From NCBI RefSeq assembly GCF_902806695.1, contig NZ_CADCXN010000069.1, forward strand, positions 60,613 to 124,612: a stretch of DNA of 64,000 bases, given 5' to 3'. The stretch comes from Candidatus Methylobacter favarea. GTDB taxonomy: Bacteria > Pseudomonadota > Gammaproteobacteria > Methylococcales > Methylomonadaceae. The notes beneath the pieces were generated by a model that was given only the letters and a program-made list of their open reading frames with translations, searched no databases and was not told the DNA's origin. This document shows, piece by piece, positions 22,144-31,300 of this stretch. Every line of letters starts with the position of its first letter. Position 1 is the stretch's first letter. Position numbers and translations under genes: made by a program.

Positions 22144-23616
22144 ATGGCGCGTACCATTCTGGTGGTTGATGATCTTTCGGACTGGAACCCTTATTATCCG
22201 AGTGATCAGGTCATTACCTTTGAAACTTATCTTGCTACTGAACAAAGTGAATCTGAAGGACGTGTCCGCGTTATCAATCTTTGCAGCAGTTATCGTTATT
22301 TGTCAGACGGATATTACTGTTCTTTGCTCGCAGAGGCGAGAGGCCACCATGTCATTCCATCTGTTAAAGTGCTTAATGATCTGGGCAAAAAAGCCTTATA
22401 CCGGCTGCAGCTTGAAGATTTGTCCGAAGCCCTTGCGCGCACCGTTAAAAGTCAAAATACCGAAAATGAAATTACCTTGCTGAGTTATTTCGGCACTACG
22501 CCCGATCCGGCTTTTCAGGAACTCGCCAGGCTGTTATTCGAACGTTTCTCCTGCCCTGTCCTCGAAGTGACGCTGAACTTTCGACAGCAATGGGAAGTTA
22601 CTGACTTGAAGGCCGTCTCCCATCGCGATCTCGATGAAGCCAAGGAAACCGTATTTGCCGAAGCGCTGGACAAATTCAGCAAAAAAGTCTGGCGCAAGGG
22701 ACGTGCGCGCAAAGCCGCCCGCTACGATCTTGCCATACTGGTCAATCCCAACGAAGAGCTGCCGCCCAGCAATCGCAGCGCGCTGAAAAAATTTATCAGC
22801 ATCGGCAGGCAGTTGGGTATTGATGTCGAATTGATAACTCAGCAGCATTATGTACGGCTGCCTGAATTTGACGGCCTGTTTATTCGCGAAACCACGGCTA
22901 TAGATCATCATACCTACCGGTTTTCCAAAAAAGCCGAAGCCGAGGGGCTGGTGGTTGTCGATGATCCGACCTCGATGCTGCGTTGTACTAATAAGGTCTA
23001 TCTTGCCGATCTGTTTCGCACGCATCGCGTGCCGTCGCCAAGAACCTGGCTGCTCCACAAGGGCAATGCCGATCATCTTGATAATCTGGAAGTCGAAGCC
23101 GGCTTTCCGGTGGTGATAAAGATTCCGGACGGCTCATTTTCCCGCGGCATAGTCAAGGTGCATAATCGCCGGGAGCTTGAGCTTAAAGTCGATGAGCTGT
23201 TTCAAAAATCCGCGCTGCTGCTTGCGCAGGAGTTTCTTTATACCAAGTTTGACTGGCGGATCGGCGTTTTTGACAACAAGCCCTTATACGCCTGCCGCTA
23301 TTACATGGTTAAAAACCACTGGCAGATTTACCGCTACGGCGAAAGCCGCACCGATACCGGTCAATGCGATACCTTGCCCACCTTTGAAGTGCCTAAAGCC
23401 GTGCTCGAAGCGGCCTTAAAAGCAACGCAGACCATAGGCAACGGTTTATATGGGGTGGATGTCAAGGAAAAGGACGGCAGAGGCTATGTGATAGAAGTCA
23501 ATGACAACCCGAACATTGACAGCGGCATTGAAGATAAATATCTCGGTGAGGAACTCTATCGCCTGATTATGACTGAATTTTTAAGACGTATGGAAAATCA
23601 CAGCAAAGGCCTTTAG
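22144..23616 (+). CDS. RimK-family ATP-grasp ligase with RLAN domain
   Basis: A 490-residue protein. The N-terminal ~150 residues match the RLAN-type domain associated with RimK-like ligases. The C-terminal half (about 250-485) is an ATP-grasp fold: CTNKVYLADLF, VVIKIPDGSFSRGIVKV (phosphate loop and Lys) and the Mg-binding VIEVNDNPNIDSG. Such enzymes add amino acids to peptides or proteins through an acyl-phosphate. E. coli RimK adds Glu to ribosomal protein S6, but this enzyme is longer and its target is unknown. It is divergent from the DUF2817 gene and upstream of the FemAB-like gene. Confidence 0.88.
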   Translation: MARTILVVDDLSDWNPYYPSDQVITFETYLATEQSESEGRVRVINLCSSYRYLSDGYYCSLLAEARGHHVIPSVKVLNDLGKKALYRLQLEDLSEALARTVKSQNTENEITLLSYFGTTPDPAFQELARLLFERFSCPVLEVTLNFRQQWEVTDLKAVSHRDLDEAKETVFAEALDKFSKKVWRKGRARKAARYDLAILVNPNEELPPSNRSALKKFISIGRQLGIDVELITQQHYVRLPEFDGLFIRETTAIDHHTYRFSKKAEAEGLVVVDDPTSMLRCTNKVYLADLFRTHRVPSPRTWLLHKGNADHLDNLEVEAGFPVVIKIPDGSFSRGIVKVHNRRELELKVDELFQKSALLLAQEFLYTKFDWRIGVFDNKPLYACRYYMVKNHWQIYRYGESRTDTGQCDTLPTFEVPKAVLEAALKATQTIGNGLYGVDVKEKDGRGYVIEVNDNPNIDSGIEDKYLGEELYRLIMTEFLRRMENHSKGL

Positions 23617-23704
23617 GTGATTCGTTAATCTGCCGGCTCTGTTAATCGAATTAGCATTGATTTGGATATAAATTATTGCAGCAACTTTTCGCCCGTTTCC
23701 TCTG

Positions 23705-24835
23705 ATGAAAGTAAAACAGATCAACAGCTTGACGCAAGTTGATAGTGTGGCCTGGAATAAACTTGCAGGCACTGCCTATCCGTTTTTACGCCATGAGTTT
23801 TTGATGGCGCTGGAACAAAGCGGTTCGGTAGCCGAGCAAACCGGCTGGCGGTCTTCGCATTTGCTGGTAATGAAGGAAAACGAACTGCTTGCCTTTATGC
23901 CGCTGTACCTTAAAAACCATTCTCGCGGCGAGTATGTGTTCGATAATCAGTGGGCGCATGCCTATCACCAGTTTGGCCTGCGCTATTATCCCAAATGGCT
24001 TGCCGCCATACCATTTACCCCCTGCCAGGGCCCGCGTATTTGCATTAGTGAGCATGTTGACCAGCTTGAAGTCTCACGCTTGCTGTTTGTCTATATAAAG
24101 GAAAACGCTGCACAAAAAGAAATTTCGTCCTGGCACTGCCTGTTTCCTGATCAGCAGCAGGTTGAACTGTTTCGCGCCTTAGGGCTTGGAATTCGGGAAG
24201 GCGTACAGTTTCAATGGTTTAACAAAGGCTATCGGGATTTTGGTGATTTTCTGCAAACTTTGAATGCCAGTAAACGCAAGATGGTAAAGCGTGAACGCCG
24301 AAAGGTGAGTGAACAGGGCGTTGAAATGATCCGCTTGGCCGGACGAGATGTCAGCGAATTGCAATGGCGGATTTTTTTTCGGTTTTACACGATGACCTAT
24401 ATAAAAAGAGGATCTCGGCCCTATCTGAACCTGGAGTTTTTTTTGGCCTGCGCGGCAACAATGAGCGATCGCTTATTGCTGGTGCTGGCAGTCAAGGACA
24501 ATAGCTATGTCGGAGCCGCGCTAAGTTTTGTCGGTACCGATACGCTCTACGGCCGGTACTGGGGATGTCTTGAAGAGTATAATGCGCTTCATTTTGAGGC
24601 TTGTTATTATCAGGGCCTGGACTATTGCATAGAACATGGCTTAAAGCGTTTTGATTCCGGCGCTCAGGGGGAGCATAAAATTTCCCGCGGTTTTGAGCCG
24701 GTCACTACCTATTCGGCGCATTGGCTTAGAGATGAGCAATTCGCTAAAGCCATTGAGCATTTTTTAACCGAAGAACAGCAAGCCGTGCAGCTTTATAAAC
24801 AGGAGGCGTCAACCTATCTGCCTTTTAAAAAATAA
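23705..24835 (+). CDS. FemAB-like N-acyltransferase (DUF482 family)
   Basis: A 376-residue member of the FemAB-like/COG3146 acyltransferases, which have duplicated GNAT-like folds. Telling stretches are WRSSHLLVMKENELLAFMPLYLK, AIPFTPCQGPRI, the basic NASKRKMVKRERRKV and the C-terminal FDSGAQGEHKISRGFEPV. Enzymes of this fold transfer aminoacyl groups from tRNA or acyl-CoA. It starts 88 bases after the RimK-like gene and is probably co-transcribed. Its function in this cluster is inferred only. Confidence 0.83.
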   Translation: MKVKQINSLTQVDSVAWNKLAGTAYPFLRHEFLMALEQSGSVAEQTGWRSSHLLVMKENELLAFMPLYLKNHSRGEYVFDNQWAHAYHQFGLRYYPKWLAAIPFTPCQGPRICISEHVDQLEVSRLLFVYIKENAAQKEISSWHCLFPDQQQVELFRALGLGIREGVQFQWFNKGYRDFGDFLQTLNASKRKMVKRERRKVSEQGVEMIRLAGRDVSELQWRIFFRFYTMTYIKRGSRPYLNLEFFLACAATMSDRLLLVLAVKDNSYVGAALSFVGTDTLYGRYWGCLEEYNALHFEACYYQGLDYCIEHGLKRFDSGAQGEHKISRGFEPVTTYSAHWLRDEQFAKAIEHFLTEEQQAVQLYKQEASTYLPFKK

Positions 24836-24924
24836 CGCGCTTTGTTGGAAAAATAATATAGACCTGCTACAGTCAGGCCTACCCCTGGAACACCGGGGTG
24901 CCTTAATATGTTGAGAGAGAAAAG

Positions 24925-25098
24925 ATGATGTCTGAATATAAAAAATACGAATGCAGCGTTTGCGGCCATATTTACGATGAAGCCGAAGGCGATCCTGATT
25001 CCGGCATTGCGCCCGGCACGTTATGGAAGGATGTCCCTGAGGATTGGCGCTGCCCTGAATGCGGCGTGGAAAAAAGCGAGTATGTACTGCTCGGATAA
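24925..25098 (+). CDS. Rubredoxin
   Basis: A 57-residue one-iron electron carrier. The two iron-binding knuckles are [10 protein letters not shown] and CPECGVEK, giving four Cys ligands, with the usual acidic surface and the conserved [11 protein letters not shown]. The start may be either of two tandem ATGs (24925, 24928), both close to GAGAGAAAAG. The rubredoxin reductase gene begins 12 bases downstream, so they form an operon. Its electron acceptor is not shown. Confidence 0.96.
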   Translation: MMSEYKKYECSVCGHIYDEAEGDPDSGIAPGTLWKDVPEDWRCPECGVEKSEYVLLG

Positions 25099-25110
25099 TT
25101 AATAATCTTC

Positions 25111-26139
25111 ATGGAAGAACACCGCATGGACACTGTTATAATTGGCTCGGGGATAGCCGGCGTCAGCTTTGCGGAGAAATATCGCTTATTAACGCCGGCT
25201 GCGAAGATTACCCTGATAACCCGGGAAAATGACGGATATTATTCTCGGCCGCTGCTCTCGCGCGGTTTTAGCAAAAATGATATAGAGCAGTCCATTATCC
25301 TGAAACCGTTCGATAAGCTGCGGGAAAACGGCATCCATATTGTTATCAGCGCCGAGGCGACGTCCATCAATCGTAAAAACCAAACAGTTGCGGTTGCGGG
25401 TTCGGGTCAGGAACAATCATTGCCGTATGATAAGCTGGTAATTTCCCAAGGTTCCGCCGCCTTCATTCCGCCTCCCTTTAAACCTTATAATCAGCTGTTT
25501 TTTTGCCTGAACAGTCTCGCCGATTTAAAAGCCTTGCGAAGATTCCGGCAAGGCTTTTTAAATGAAAACAGGAATCCTGACTGGGCAATTGTCGGAGGCG
25601 GTTTAATCGGCTGTGAAGTGGCTTCCGATTTAGCCGTTGCCGGCGACAGCGTGACGCTTTTTCATGCCATGGACAGGCTGATGGAACGCCAGCTGGCGGC
25701 AGAGGATTCAGCTTTATTGCTTAAGGTGCTGACAGATTCTGGAATTAAAGTATTGCTGAATCAGAATGTCCAGGGGTTTGCCAAACAGGAGGAAAAGGTT
25801 TGCGTAAAAACCGATGTGTCTACGGGATTTGACGGCGTGATTGTCGCTTGCGGCTTTAAACCGCGCACCGGACTGGCTGAAAAAGCAGGTCTTGAAACAG
25901 GCCGGGGCATTAAGGTTAACCAGTATCTGCAAACGACTGATAATAATATTTATGCCGTGGGTGATATAGCCGAGTTGCCGAATGGAAAACTTTATGCCTA
26001 TATTTTACCCATTCGCAGTCAGGCATTCTGGCTGGCAGGGTTCATGGCGGGGCAGGAACAGAACGAGTGGTCGCCGCCTGTATTTACGACTAAAGCCAAA
26101 GTACATGGCTTTGAGGCCGTTCATCCCTACACTCTTTAA
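25111..26139 (+). CDS. Rubredoxin-NAD(P) reductase (FAD-dependent)
   Basis: A 342-residue (or 337 from M6 at 25126) pyridine nucleotide-disulfide oxidoreductase-type flavoprotein without a redox Cys pair. The FAD-binding motif IGSGIAGVSFAEKY is at the N-terminus, the NAD-binding IVGGGLIGCEVASDLA is at about 157-172, and the second FAD contact NIYAVGDIAEL is at about 277. It is shorter than well-known rubredoxin reductases (~385 aa), mainly at the C-terminus. It would reduce the adjacent rubredoxin. Confidence 0.9.
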   Translation: MEEHRMDTVIIGSGIAGVSFAEKYRLLTPAAKITLITRENDGYYSRPLLSRGFSKNDIEQSIILKPFDKLRENGIHIVISAEATSINRKNQTVAVAGSGQEQSLPYDKLVISQGSAAFIPPPFKPYNQLFFCLNSLADLKALRRFRQGFLNENRNPDWAIVGGGLIGCEVASDLAVAGDSVTLFHAMDRLMERQLAAEDSALLLKVLTDSGIKVLLNQNVQGFAKQEEKVCVKTDVSTGFDGVIVACGFKPRTGLAEKAGLETGRGIKVNQYLQTTDNNIYAVGDIAELPNGKLYAYILPIRSQAFWLAGFMAGQEQNEWSPPVFTTKAKVHGFEAVHPYTL

Positions 26140-26292
26140 GACTCTGCCTGCCTTAAAGTATTAATAATAACGCAATAAGCCAAAGTGGACTTTCCTATAA
26201 AATAATCCCCGGAGCGGCGGAGGAGAGGTAATCCATTCTCAACAATATCCCCTTACTTTCGAGCCAGGCCTGCGTGATGAAATACACGAATA

Positions 26293-28401
26293 TCAGGCAT
26301 TAAAAGACAGGTTCAGCAAGTTGTTATCGAGTTTTCCGGCACAAAAACTTTTGCCTGAATCCACGGCTGTGACAATGACGCTGGCCGGGCTGAACAGCAT
26401 GGGATCAATTTTAAAGAAATCATATTCATACTGTTTAAAAATTTCAGCGAAAGGCCTGCCGTAATCCTTGGAAGTTGAACTGGGCAGTTCTTCGGCCAGT
26501 TTTTCCGCCGCTTCATCGCCGCCTTTTACAAATAAATGCACTTGACCGGCAAACAGGATGGCGTCATTGGTGCGGCCCATCGCCTTGACAAATTTTGGAT
26601 GCGGCGGACAAATGGGCGCACTGCCGCTGCCGTCGATAATGTTTTCCAGCGGAAAATGCAGCGCATGGGCTTTGTGCATCGCCACTTCCAGGACGCGGGA
26701 GACAACCTGCACGCCGCCCGCAAGACTGCTGGTCGGCGTGACAATAATGGTTAATCTGGATGGATCGATATTGCAGGCGGCAGCGACTTTTTCAACGATC
26801 TGAAGGGGTGGGAGGGCATCATTTTCAATCACTAAAACAGTCGAATCGGCCTCATCCTGATAGCCCAGATCCTTGTAAAGCTCTTCAACCGGCTCCTGCT
26901 GTCCGTTTTTTTCCTTGCTTGCCAGGGCGCGGGCGGGGCCTGAACCCAGTGCGTAATATTTCTCATGGGATAAGCTCCAGCCCGCGTATTGGCTTCCAAG
27001 ACAAGCCAGAACCGGATTGGCGGTATATACATTGACTGACAATGGCCAGTTGGCGGTATAGGAGCTGTGGCTGATGGTTACGGTGCCCATGCCGCCCAGA
27101 CAGACTTCAGCAATAAGCCGGCCCGCTTCAATACCGCCCGGTACTTTAATGCCCGCATCAACGATAGTGCAGCCATTATTCAGCTTTTCTACGCCAAGTC
27201 TTAATTTGTCAGCATTGTCAAGCAGTCGTTTTACCAAGGGCTGGGCCAATTTATTAATGCTGGCTTTATATTCCATGAACTTGAAACCTTTTATTTTATT
27301 AATAATTATCTGCTGTCTACTCAGCAGCAGTTCTGCGATTTGCGATGACTGTTTTTGGTGAACAATGATACTGCAAACCGGCTGTCCGGTGCGAATTAAT
27401 GAACCGGATTCAGGTAAATCCCTACACCATTCAGGCCAATCGAATTTATCGGGAATGATCAGAGCGTGTTCCGCATAAACAATCTGATAGCCTGTATAGC
27501 CCGGCTGCAGGGATGGCTTTAGCCGCTTATTCCCTGTTCCGAAGGCGGCTAAAGTCGCTCCTGCACACGCTTGAATATGCCTAACCAGCAAATCCTCATC
27601 ATACAATTGCATGCTTGCAGAAGGGCGCGGATTAATTTCCAGGACATAACTGCAATTATCTGATTGTATAAAATCCAGGGTATTCAATCCCTTAAGCGCG
27701 AATATGGGCACAAGTCTGTTTAGCCAGTCCGTTATCAGCGCTTTTTGTTCATTCAGCAATTCGCTGCTATTGATGACGCCTCCAAACACAAACTCCTGAG
27801 TTTCGCTCAGCCTGATGATCGACTGGGTATTAAACCCTATGATTTCTACTCGCTGTCCATCAGCGAGGAATAATACGGAATTTTGTGTGCCTGCCTGATA
27901 TTTCTGCCAATAAATCCCTGAGCCTGCATTATCATTCTTATGGCAATGCTTGACCCCGATGCCGCCATAGCCCTGTAACGGTTTAAGCAGCCAATTATCC
28001 GTATGCTCAGGCGCGCTGAAAGCCACTTCAGGATAAGGGATGTTCAACTCATCCAGTACGGAAAAAAACGCCTGCTTATTTTGCAGCCTTGCAAACGTCT
28101 CGGGATGATTGCCGAGAATAATCATCCGACTGTCAAGGTAATTGAGGCTTTCGGGATAATATTCCAAACCGCTGCCATAAATAACATGCGTTACGGCATA
28201 GCGCTTAATGAAATACTCTACAGCAGGCGTTACCTGCTCTTTTGCCAGTGAAGGTATTTGGAAAAAAGCCTCAGTGTAAGATTGCGTGTCAAGGTCGGCA
28301 AACAGATCGATGACTAACGGCTTCAGGCCGGCGTTTCTGGCAGCCTGGGCCAGCATACGGCCTGAACCGGCAATGATAAGTACAAATGCGCTCGATAACA
28401 A
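26293..28401 (-). CDS. mch: ATP-grasp protein fused to methenyl-H4MPT cyclohydrolase
   Basis: One 702-residue frame. Residues about 1-375 form an ATP-grasp protein (ends at [14 protein letters not shown]; metal-binding [17 protein letters not shown] at about 255). Residues 376-702 are a full-length Mch, the enzyme that hydrolyses methenyl- to formyl-H4MPT in formaldehyde oxidation ([32 protein letters not shown]). The two parts are usually separate neighbouring genes. Here no stop separates them. An internal ATG at 27276 with AAAGG upstream could also give free Mch. The stop of the beta-RFAP synthase gene is 8 bases upstream. Either a true fusion or translational reinitiation is possible. Confidence 0.9.
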   Translation of the reverse strand: MLSSAFVLIIAGSGRMLAQAARNAGLKPLVIDLFADLDTQSYTEAFFQIPSLAKEQVTPAVEYFIKRYAVTHVIYGSGLEYYPESLNYLDSRMIILGNHPETFARLQNKQAFFSVLDELNIPYPEVAFSAPEHTDNWLLKPLQGYGGIGVKHCHKNDNAGSGIYWQKYQAGTQNSVLFLADGQRVEIIGFNTQSIIRLSETQEFVFGGVINSSELLNEQKALITDWLNRLVPIFALKGLNTLDFIQSDNCSYVLEINPRPSASMQLYDEDLLVRHIQACAGATLAAFGTGNKRLKPSLQPGYTGYQIVYAEHALIIPDKFDWPEWCRDLPESGSLIRTGQPVCSIIVHQKQSSQIAELLLSRQQIIINKIKGFKFMEYKASINKLAQPLVKRLLDNADKLRLGVEKLNNGCTIVDAGIKVPGGIEAGRLIAEVCLGGMGTVTISHSSYTANWPLSVNVYTANPVLACLGSQYAGWSLSHEKYYALGSGPARALASKEKNGQQEPVEELYKDLGYQDEADSTVLVIENDALPPLQIVEKVAAACNIDPSRLTIIVTPTSSLAGGVQVVSRVLEVAMHKAHALHFPLENIIDGSGSAPICPPHPKFVKAMGRTNDAILFAGQVHLFVKGGDEAAEKLAEELPSSTSKDYGRPFAEIFKQYEYDFFKIDPMLFSPASVIVTAVDSGKSFCAGKLDNNLLNLSFNA

Positions 28402-28409
28402 AATGCTTC

Positions 28410-29372
28410 CTACACAACAAAAACATCCCCGCCGCTATTTCGCGCACTGGCGGTAACAAAACTCAACTGATCAAGATGCGCAAATTGCTGTCTGGCCTGA
28501 CGGGTAATCGATTCGGCCGGTTGCGCTCCTTCAATGGCGCAAAACCCGGTTGGCCCCCATGAGGTCTGGCCTATGGCGACTGTGCCACGGCGGCCCAGCC
28601 ATTGCATGACTTGAGCCACTTCAGGGCTGGCAAAAACTCCGCCTTGCGCGGAGGCAAAATGCTCACCTACGGAACGTTGCAATTGGGTAATAACTTCGCC
28701 GAATTTAAAAATGTCTTTCTCGGCGACCGCAGGCAATCCCTGCATTAACAATAAATAACACAAGCGCGCGGCTTCCTGTTGCGGGAAAGCCGGCAGGTTT
28801 TTAAACGCCGTTATTTCCTGCTGTCCATGTAATCCCTGGCCGCGCTGATCAAAAACCAGGATAAAACGCCAATTGTCAGGCACATCCATATGAACCAGAA
28901 CCGGCGGCGTTATAGTGTTTTCACCGCGCCCGCCATCGACCACCAGTCCGCCCTGTTCAAATACGCCAATACCTATCCCTGAACGCAAGCCCCTATCCAT
29001 TACCGAGGCAATATCCCGCACGGTAAGCCCCAATCCATAAATTTCATTAAGCGCCGCGCCCAAAGCCAGCGACATTTGCGTGCCAGAGCCCAGGCCGACA
29101 TGCTCCGGAATAGAAGTTTCAATGGTTATCTTCAGCTTATCGGACACGTCCAGGGCTTGACACAATAACGTCAGGCAGTTCTCTGCTCTCTGTGCAGAAG
29201 GACCGGTGATGAGGCGATGCGCAGCACCGGAGACCGATAATCGAATCGCGTGCTCATTAAGCGCAATACCGATGCTGCCAAAATGACGGCCTAATGATCC
29301 GCTTAAATCAATAAACCCCATATGCAGTCGGGCGGGAGCGATAACAGAGACTTTAGAATATTGAACTAACAA
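28410..29372 (-). CDS. Beta-ribofuranosylaminobenzene 5'-phosphate synthase
   Basis: The first committed enzyme of H4MPT cofactor synthesis, joining p-aminobenzoate to PRPP with loss of CO2; it corresponds to orf4 of Methylobacterium. The 320-residue protein has the GHMP-kinase-like fold: [14 protein letters not shown] at the N-terminus and the glycine-rich [15 protein letters not shown] at about residue 91. It lies 8 bases before the ATP-grasp/Mch gene and 67 bases after the HAD gene, in one minus-strand operon. Confidence 0.93.
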   Translation of the reverse strand: MLVQYSKVSVIAPARLHMGFIDLSGSLGRHFGSIGIALNEHAIRLSVSGAAHRLITGPSAQRAENCLTLLCQALDVSDKLKITIETSIPEHVGLGSGTQMSLALGAALNEIYGLGLTVRDIASVMDRGLRSGIGIGVFEQGGLVVDGGRGENTITPPVLVHMDVPDNWRFILVFDQRGQGLHGQQEITAFKNLPAFPQQEAARLCYLLLMQGLPAVAEKDIFKFGEVITQLQRSVGEHFASAQGGVFASPEVAQVMQWLGRRGTVAIGQTSWGPTGFCAIEGAQPAESITRQARQQFAHLDQLSFVTASARNSGGDVFVV

Positions 29373-29439
29373 ATGTTATGGATGTGCAGAAGACAAGGAA
29401 AGGGTGAAAATTATACAGTATCCGCTGGGCGCAAGTGAG

Positions 29440-30102
29440 TTAAGCGCGCATGGCATCAGCCAGCTGCGCCAGATCATTCATCAGCAGATCACAAAGATCG
29501 GCTGTCAGCGGATTAACAGGAAATACCGATGGGATGAATACCGAAAATGCGCCGGCTCTGGACGCCGCTTCAATACCGGCATGGGAATCCTCAATAACCA
29601 GACACCGGTTGATTTCAACGTGCAACAGTGCCGCAGCCTTTAAAAAAATATCCGGTTCCGGTTTGGCATGTTGAACGTGATTACGAGCGATGATGGTTGA
29701 AAAAATATCTTTTAAACCTGCCAGATCAAGACATTCCCGGGCATTACCCTCCAGACTGTTTGTTGCGAGGCAAAAAGGTATTTTTTGCTCAGTGATGACT
29801 TCAAGCAATTCCCTGAAGCCGTGTTTAACTTCTATACCATGGCTATTGACCTGCTCACGCCAAAAGCGGCCGGCCGTCTGATTAAATTCTTCCAGGTTAA
29901 AACCTGGGCCGTACCAGGTAATAAGTTTTTGTTTTAATTCAGCATAATGCAAGCCTGACAGCGACCGCCACGCGTGTTCAGGCAACTCATACCCCATTGC
30001 GCCGGCAGCCTGTCGCCAGGCTAGGATGTAACCGGCCTCGGTATCCAGAACCAGACCGTCCATATCAAATACAACTGCTGAAAAATCCGCCGACTTGAGC
30101 AT
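29440..30102 (-). CDS. HAD-superfamily hydrolase
   Basis: A beta-phosphoglucomutase-like HAD phosphatase of 220 residues. Motif I is VVFDMDGLVLDTE, motif II is LATNS, motif III is the Lys in HAKPEPD, and motif IV is CLVIEDSHAG. I start it at 30102, four bases after the upstream gene ends, with AGGG as ribosome site; a longer frame would overlap that gene. Within the H4MPT operon it may dephosphorylate a pterin or ribose intermediate, but that is inference. Confidence 0.88.
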   Translation of the reverse strand: MLKSADFSAVVFDMDGLVLDTEAGYILAWRQAAGAMGYELPEHAWRSLSGLHYAELKQKLITWYGPGFNLEEFNQTAGRFWREQVNSHGIEVKHGFRELLEVITEQKIPFCLATNSLEGNARECLDLAGLKDIFSTIIARNHVQHAKPEPDIFLKAAALLHVEINRCLVIEDSHAGIEAASRAGAFSVFIPSVFPVNPLTADLCDLLMNDLAQLADAMRA

Positions 30103-30106
30103 TGCT

Positions 30107-31048
30107 TTAACCCTGAACGACTTTGATATATTCGCCGGGCGCTTCACGGCTGGAGCCGACTACCAGGCGTTTATTTCCCTGTGCTGTCTGCTCGAGCATG
30201 CCTGAGGCCTCCACCGTCTCGCCGTTTATGGCCTGTCCTGCATAGGTTGCAGTAAAGCTGACAATGGAGCTGATATGCGCATGGTCAATTTTATATTCCG
30301 CCGGATAATCAAAAGCGCGGGTGTCATCGATTATTTTGCTCTGCAACGTAATCGAACCGCATTTTTGATAATTTACCGGCTTGGGATTTACCGAAAGGTC
30401 AATGAAACTCAAATCAAATTTTCGCGCGTTAATCATGGCCTTGTTGTATTTTCGCTGTTCATGCCGCACATAGTCTGCAAGATTTAAGGCGCATGAGCGG
30501 CGCTCATAGGACTGAAGCCAGTCCTTGCCGTTTAACGCTTGCAATTGTCCCAGGCTGATCAGTTCCTGGGTAACCGTCCTGCAGGCGTGGAAGAGATTTC
30601 TTTCATAGCAGACCAGATCAATATCGGAGCCTGGTTGCTGGGCGCCGATTAGTATTGAGCCGGTGATTCCGGCTTGAGATAAGTCCAGTCCGTGCTGTTG
30701 ATACCATTTACAAAGCTGAAATACATCCTGCTCAACATGATCATGGCGCTTTGCCTGCATGATCTGTAGCAATCTTTGCCGGGGTTGATAATGGTTGACG
30801 ATCCGGTCCGCTGATACCGCATGCAAATGCGCATCCAGTTCTGTGGAATAATGCAGGTAAGCCGGGTAATTTTGTTCCAGAAAGATATTGGCTTCCGCCG
30901 TCTGATATTTTATCCAGCAAGGCGTTTTATAAACATAGCGTAAAAAACACAACACTTTATTCTGTTCAGTACCCTGTGCAACGACAGCGAAAATCAGACC
31001 TTCCTCTGTCTCAATAAAATCCTTGGCAAAAACATCAGCCGCTTTCAT
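30107..31048 (-). CDS. Nucleotidyltransferase-like protein of the H4MPT operon
   Basis: A 313-residue protein. The middle part has a polymerase-beta-type nucleotidyltransferase motif GITGSILIGAQQPGSDIDLV (about residues 127-146): the Gly-Ser pair plus the two-Asp DID. The C-terminal part (about 245-313) looks like a small beta domain. Similar proteins of unknown function occur in methylotroph H4MPT clusters. It is the first gene of the minus-strand operon with HAD, beta-RFAP synthase and Mch, which suggests a role in cofactor synthesis or one-carbon metabolism. The substrate is unknown. Confidence 0.72.
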   Translation of the reverse strand: MKAADVFAKDFIETEEGLIFAVVAQGTEQNKVLCFLRYVYKTPCWIKYQTAEANIFLEQNYPAYLHYSTELDAHLHAVSADRIVNHYQPRQRLLQIMQAKRHDHVEQDVFQLCKWYQQHGLDLSQAGITGSILIGAQQPGSDIDLVCYERNLFHACRTVTQELISLGQLQALNGKDWLQSYERRSCALNLADYVRHEQRKYNKAMINARKFDLSFIDLSVNPKPVNYQKCGSITLQSKIIDDTRAFDYPAEYKIDHAHISSIVSFTATYAGQAINGETVEASGMLEQTAQGNKRLVVGSSREAPGEYIKVVQG

Positions 31049-31300
31049 GTTGTGTTAACCCGGTAACTGGGTGCTTTACATCGGAAATTTTCATTGTTTG
31101 GTTTAAAAGCTGAAAGAAGGGTAACTGCAATATATTAACTTATCTAAATTCTATAGGCCTTGTTAAAAACACTTTAAATATAGGTTCAGCTTTTTTTATT
31201 GAAACTCATGGACTAATCTTCTATGCTCCACGCGCAAGGTTATGACTGAAAATCAAAAACTTTGCCTCTCAGACTTCAAATCACTAACACAGGAGACCGT

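Noticed and set aside
24884..24904. Inverted repeat (acccc...ggggt) before the rubredoxin gene
   Set aside because: The stem is short with a mismatch and has no T-run, so neither terminator nor riboswitch can be supported.
26231..26470. Plus-strand frame with protein-like text ([20 protein letters not shown]) opposite the end of mch
   Set aside because: It lacks a normal start codon and mostly overlaps mch on the other strand; I could not tie it to a family.
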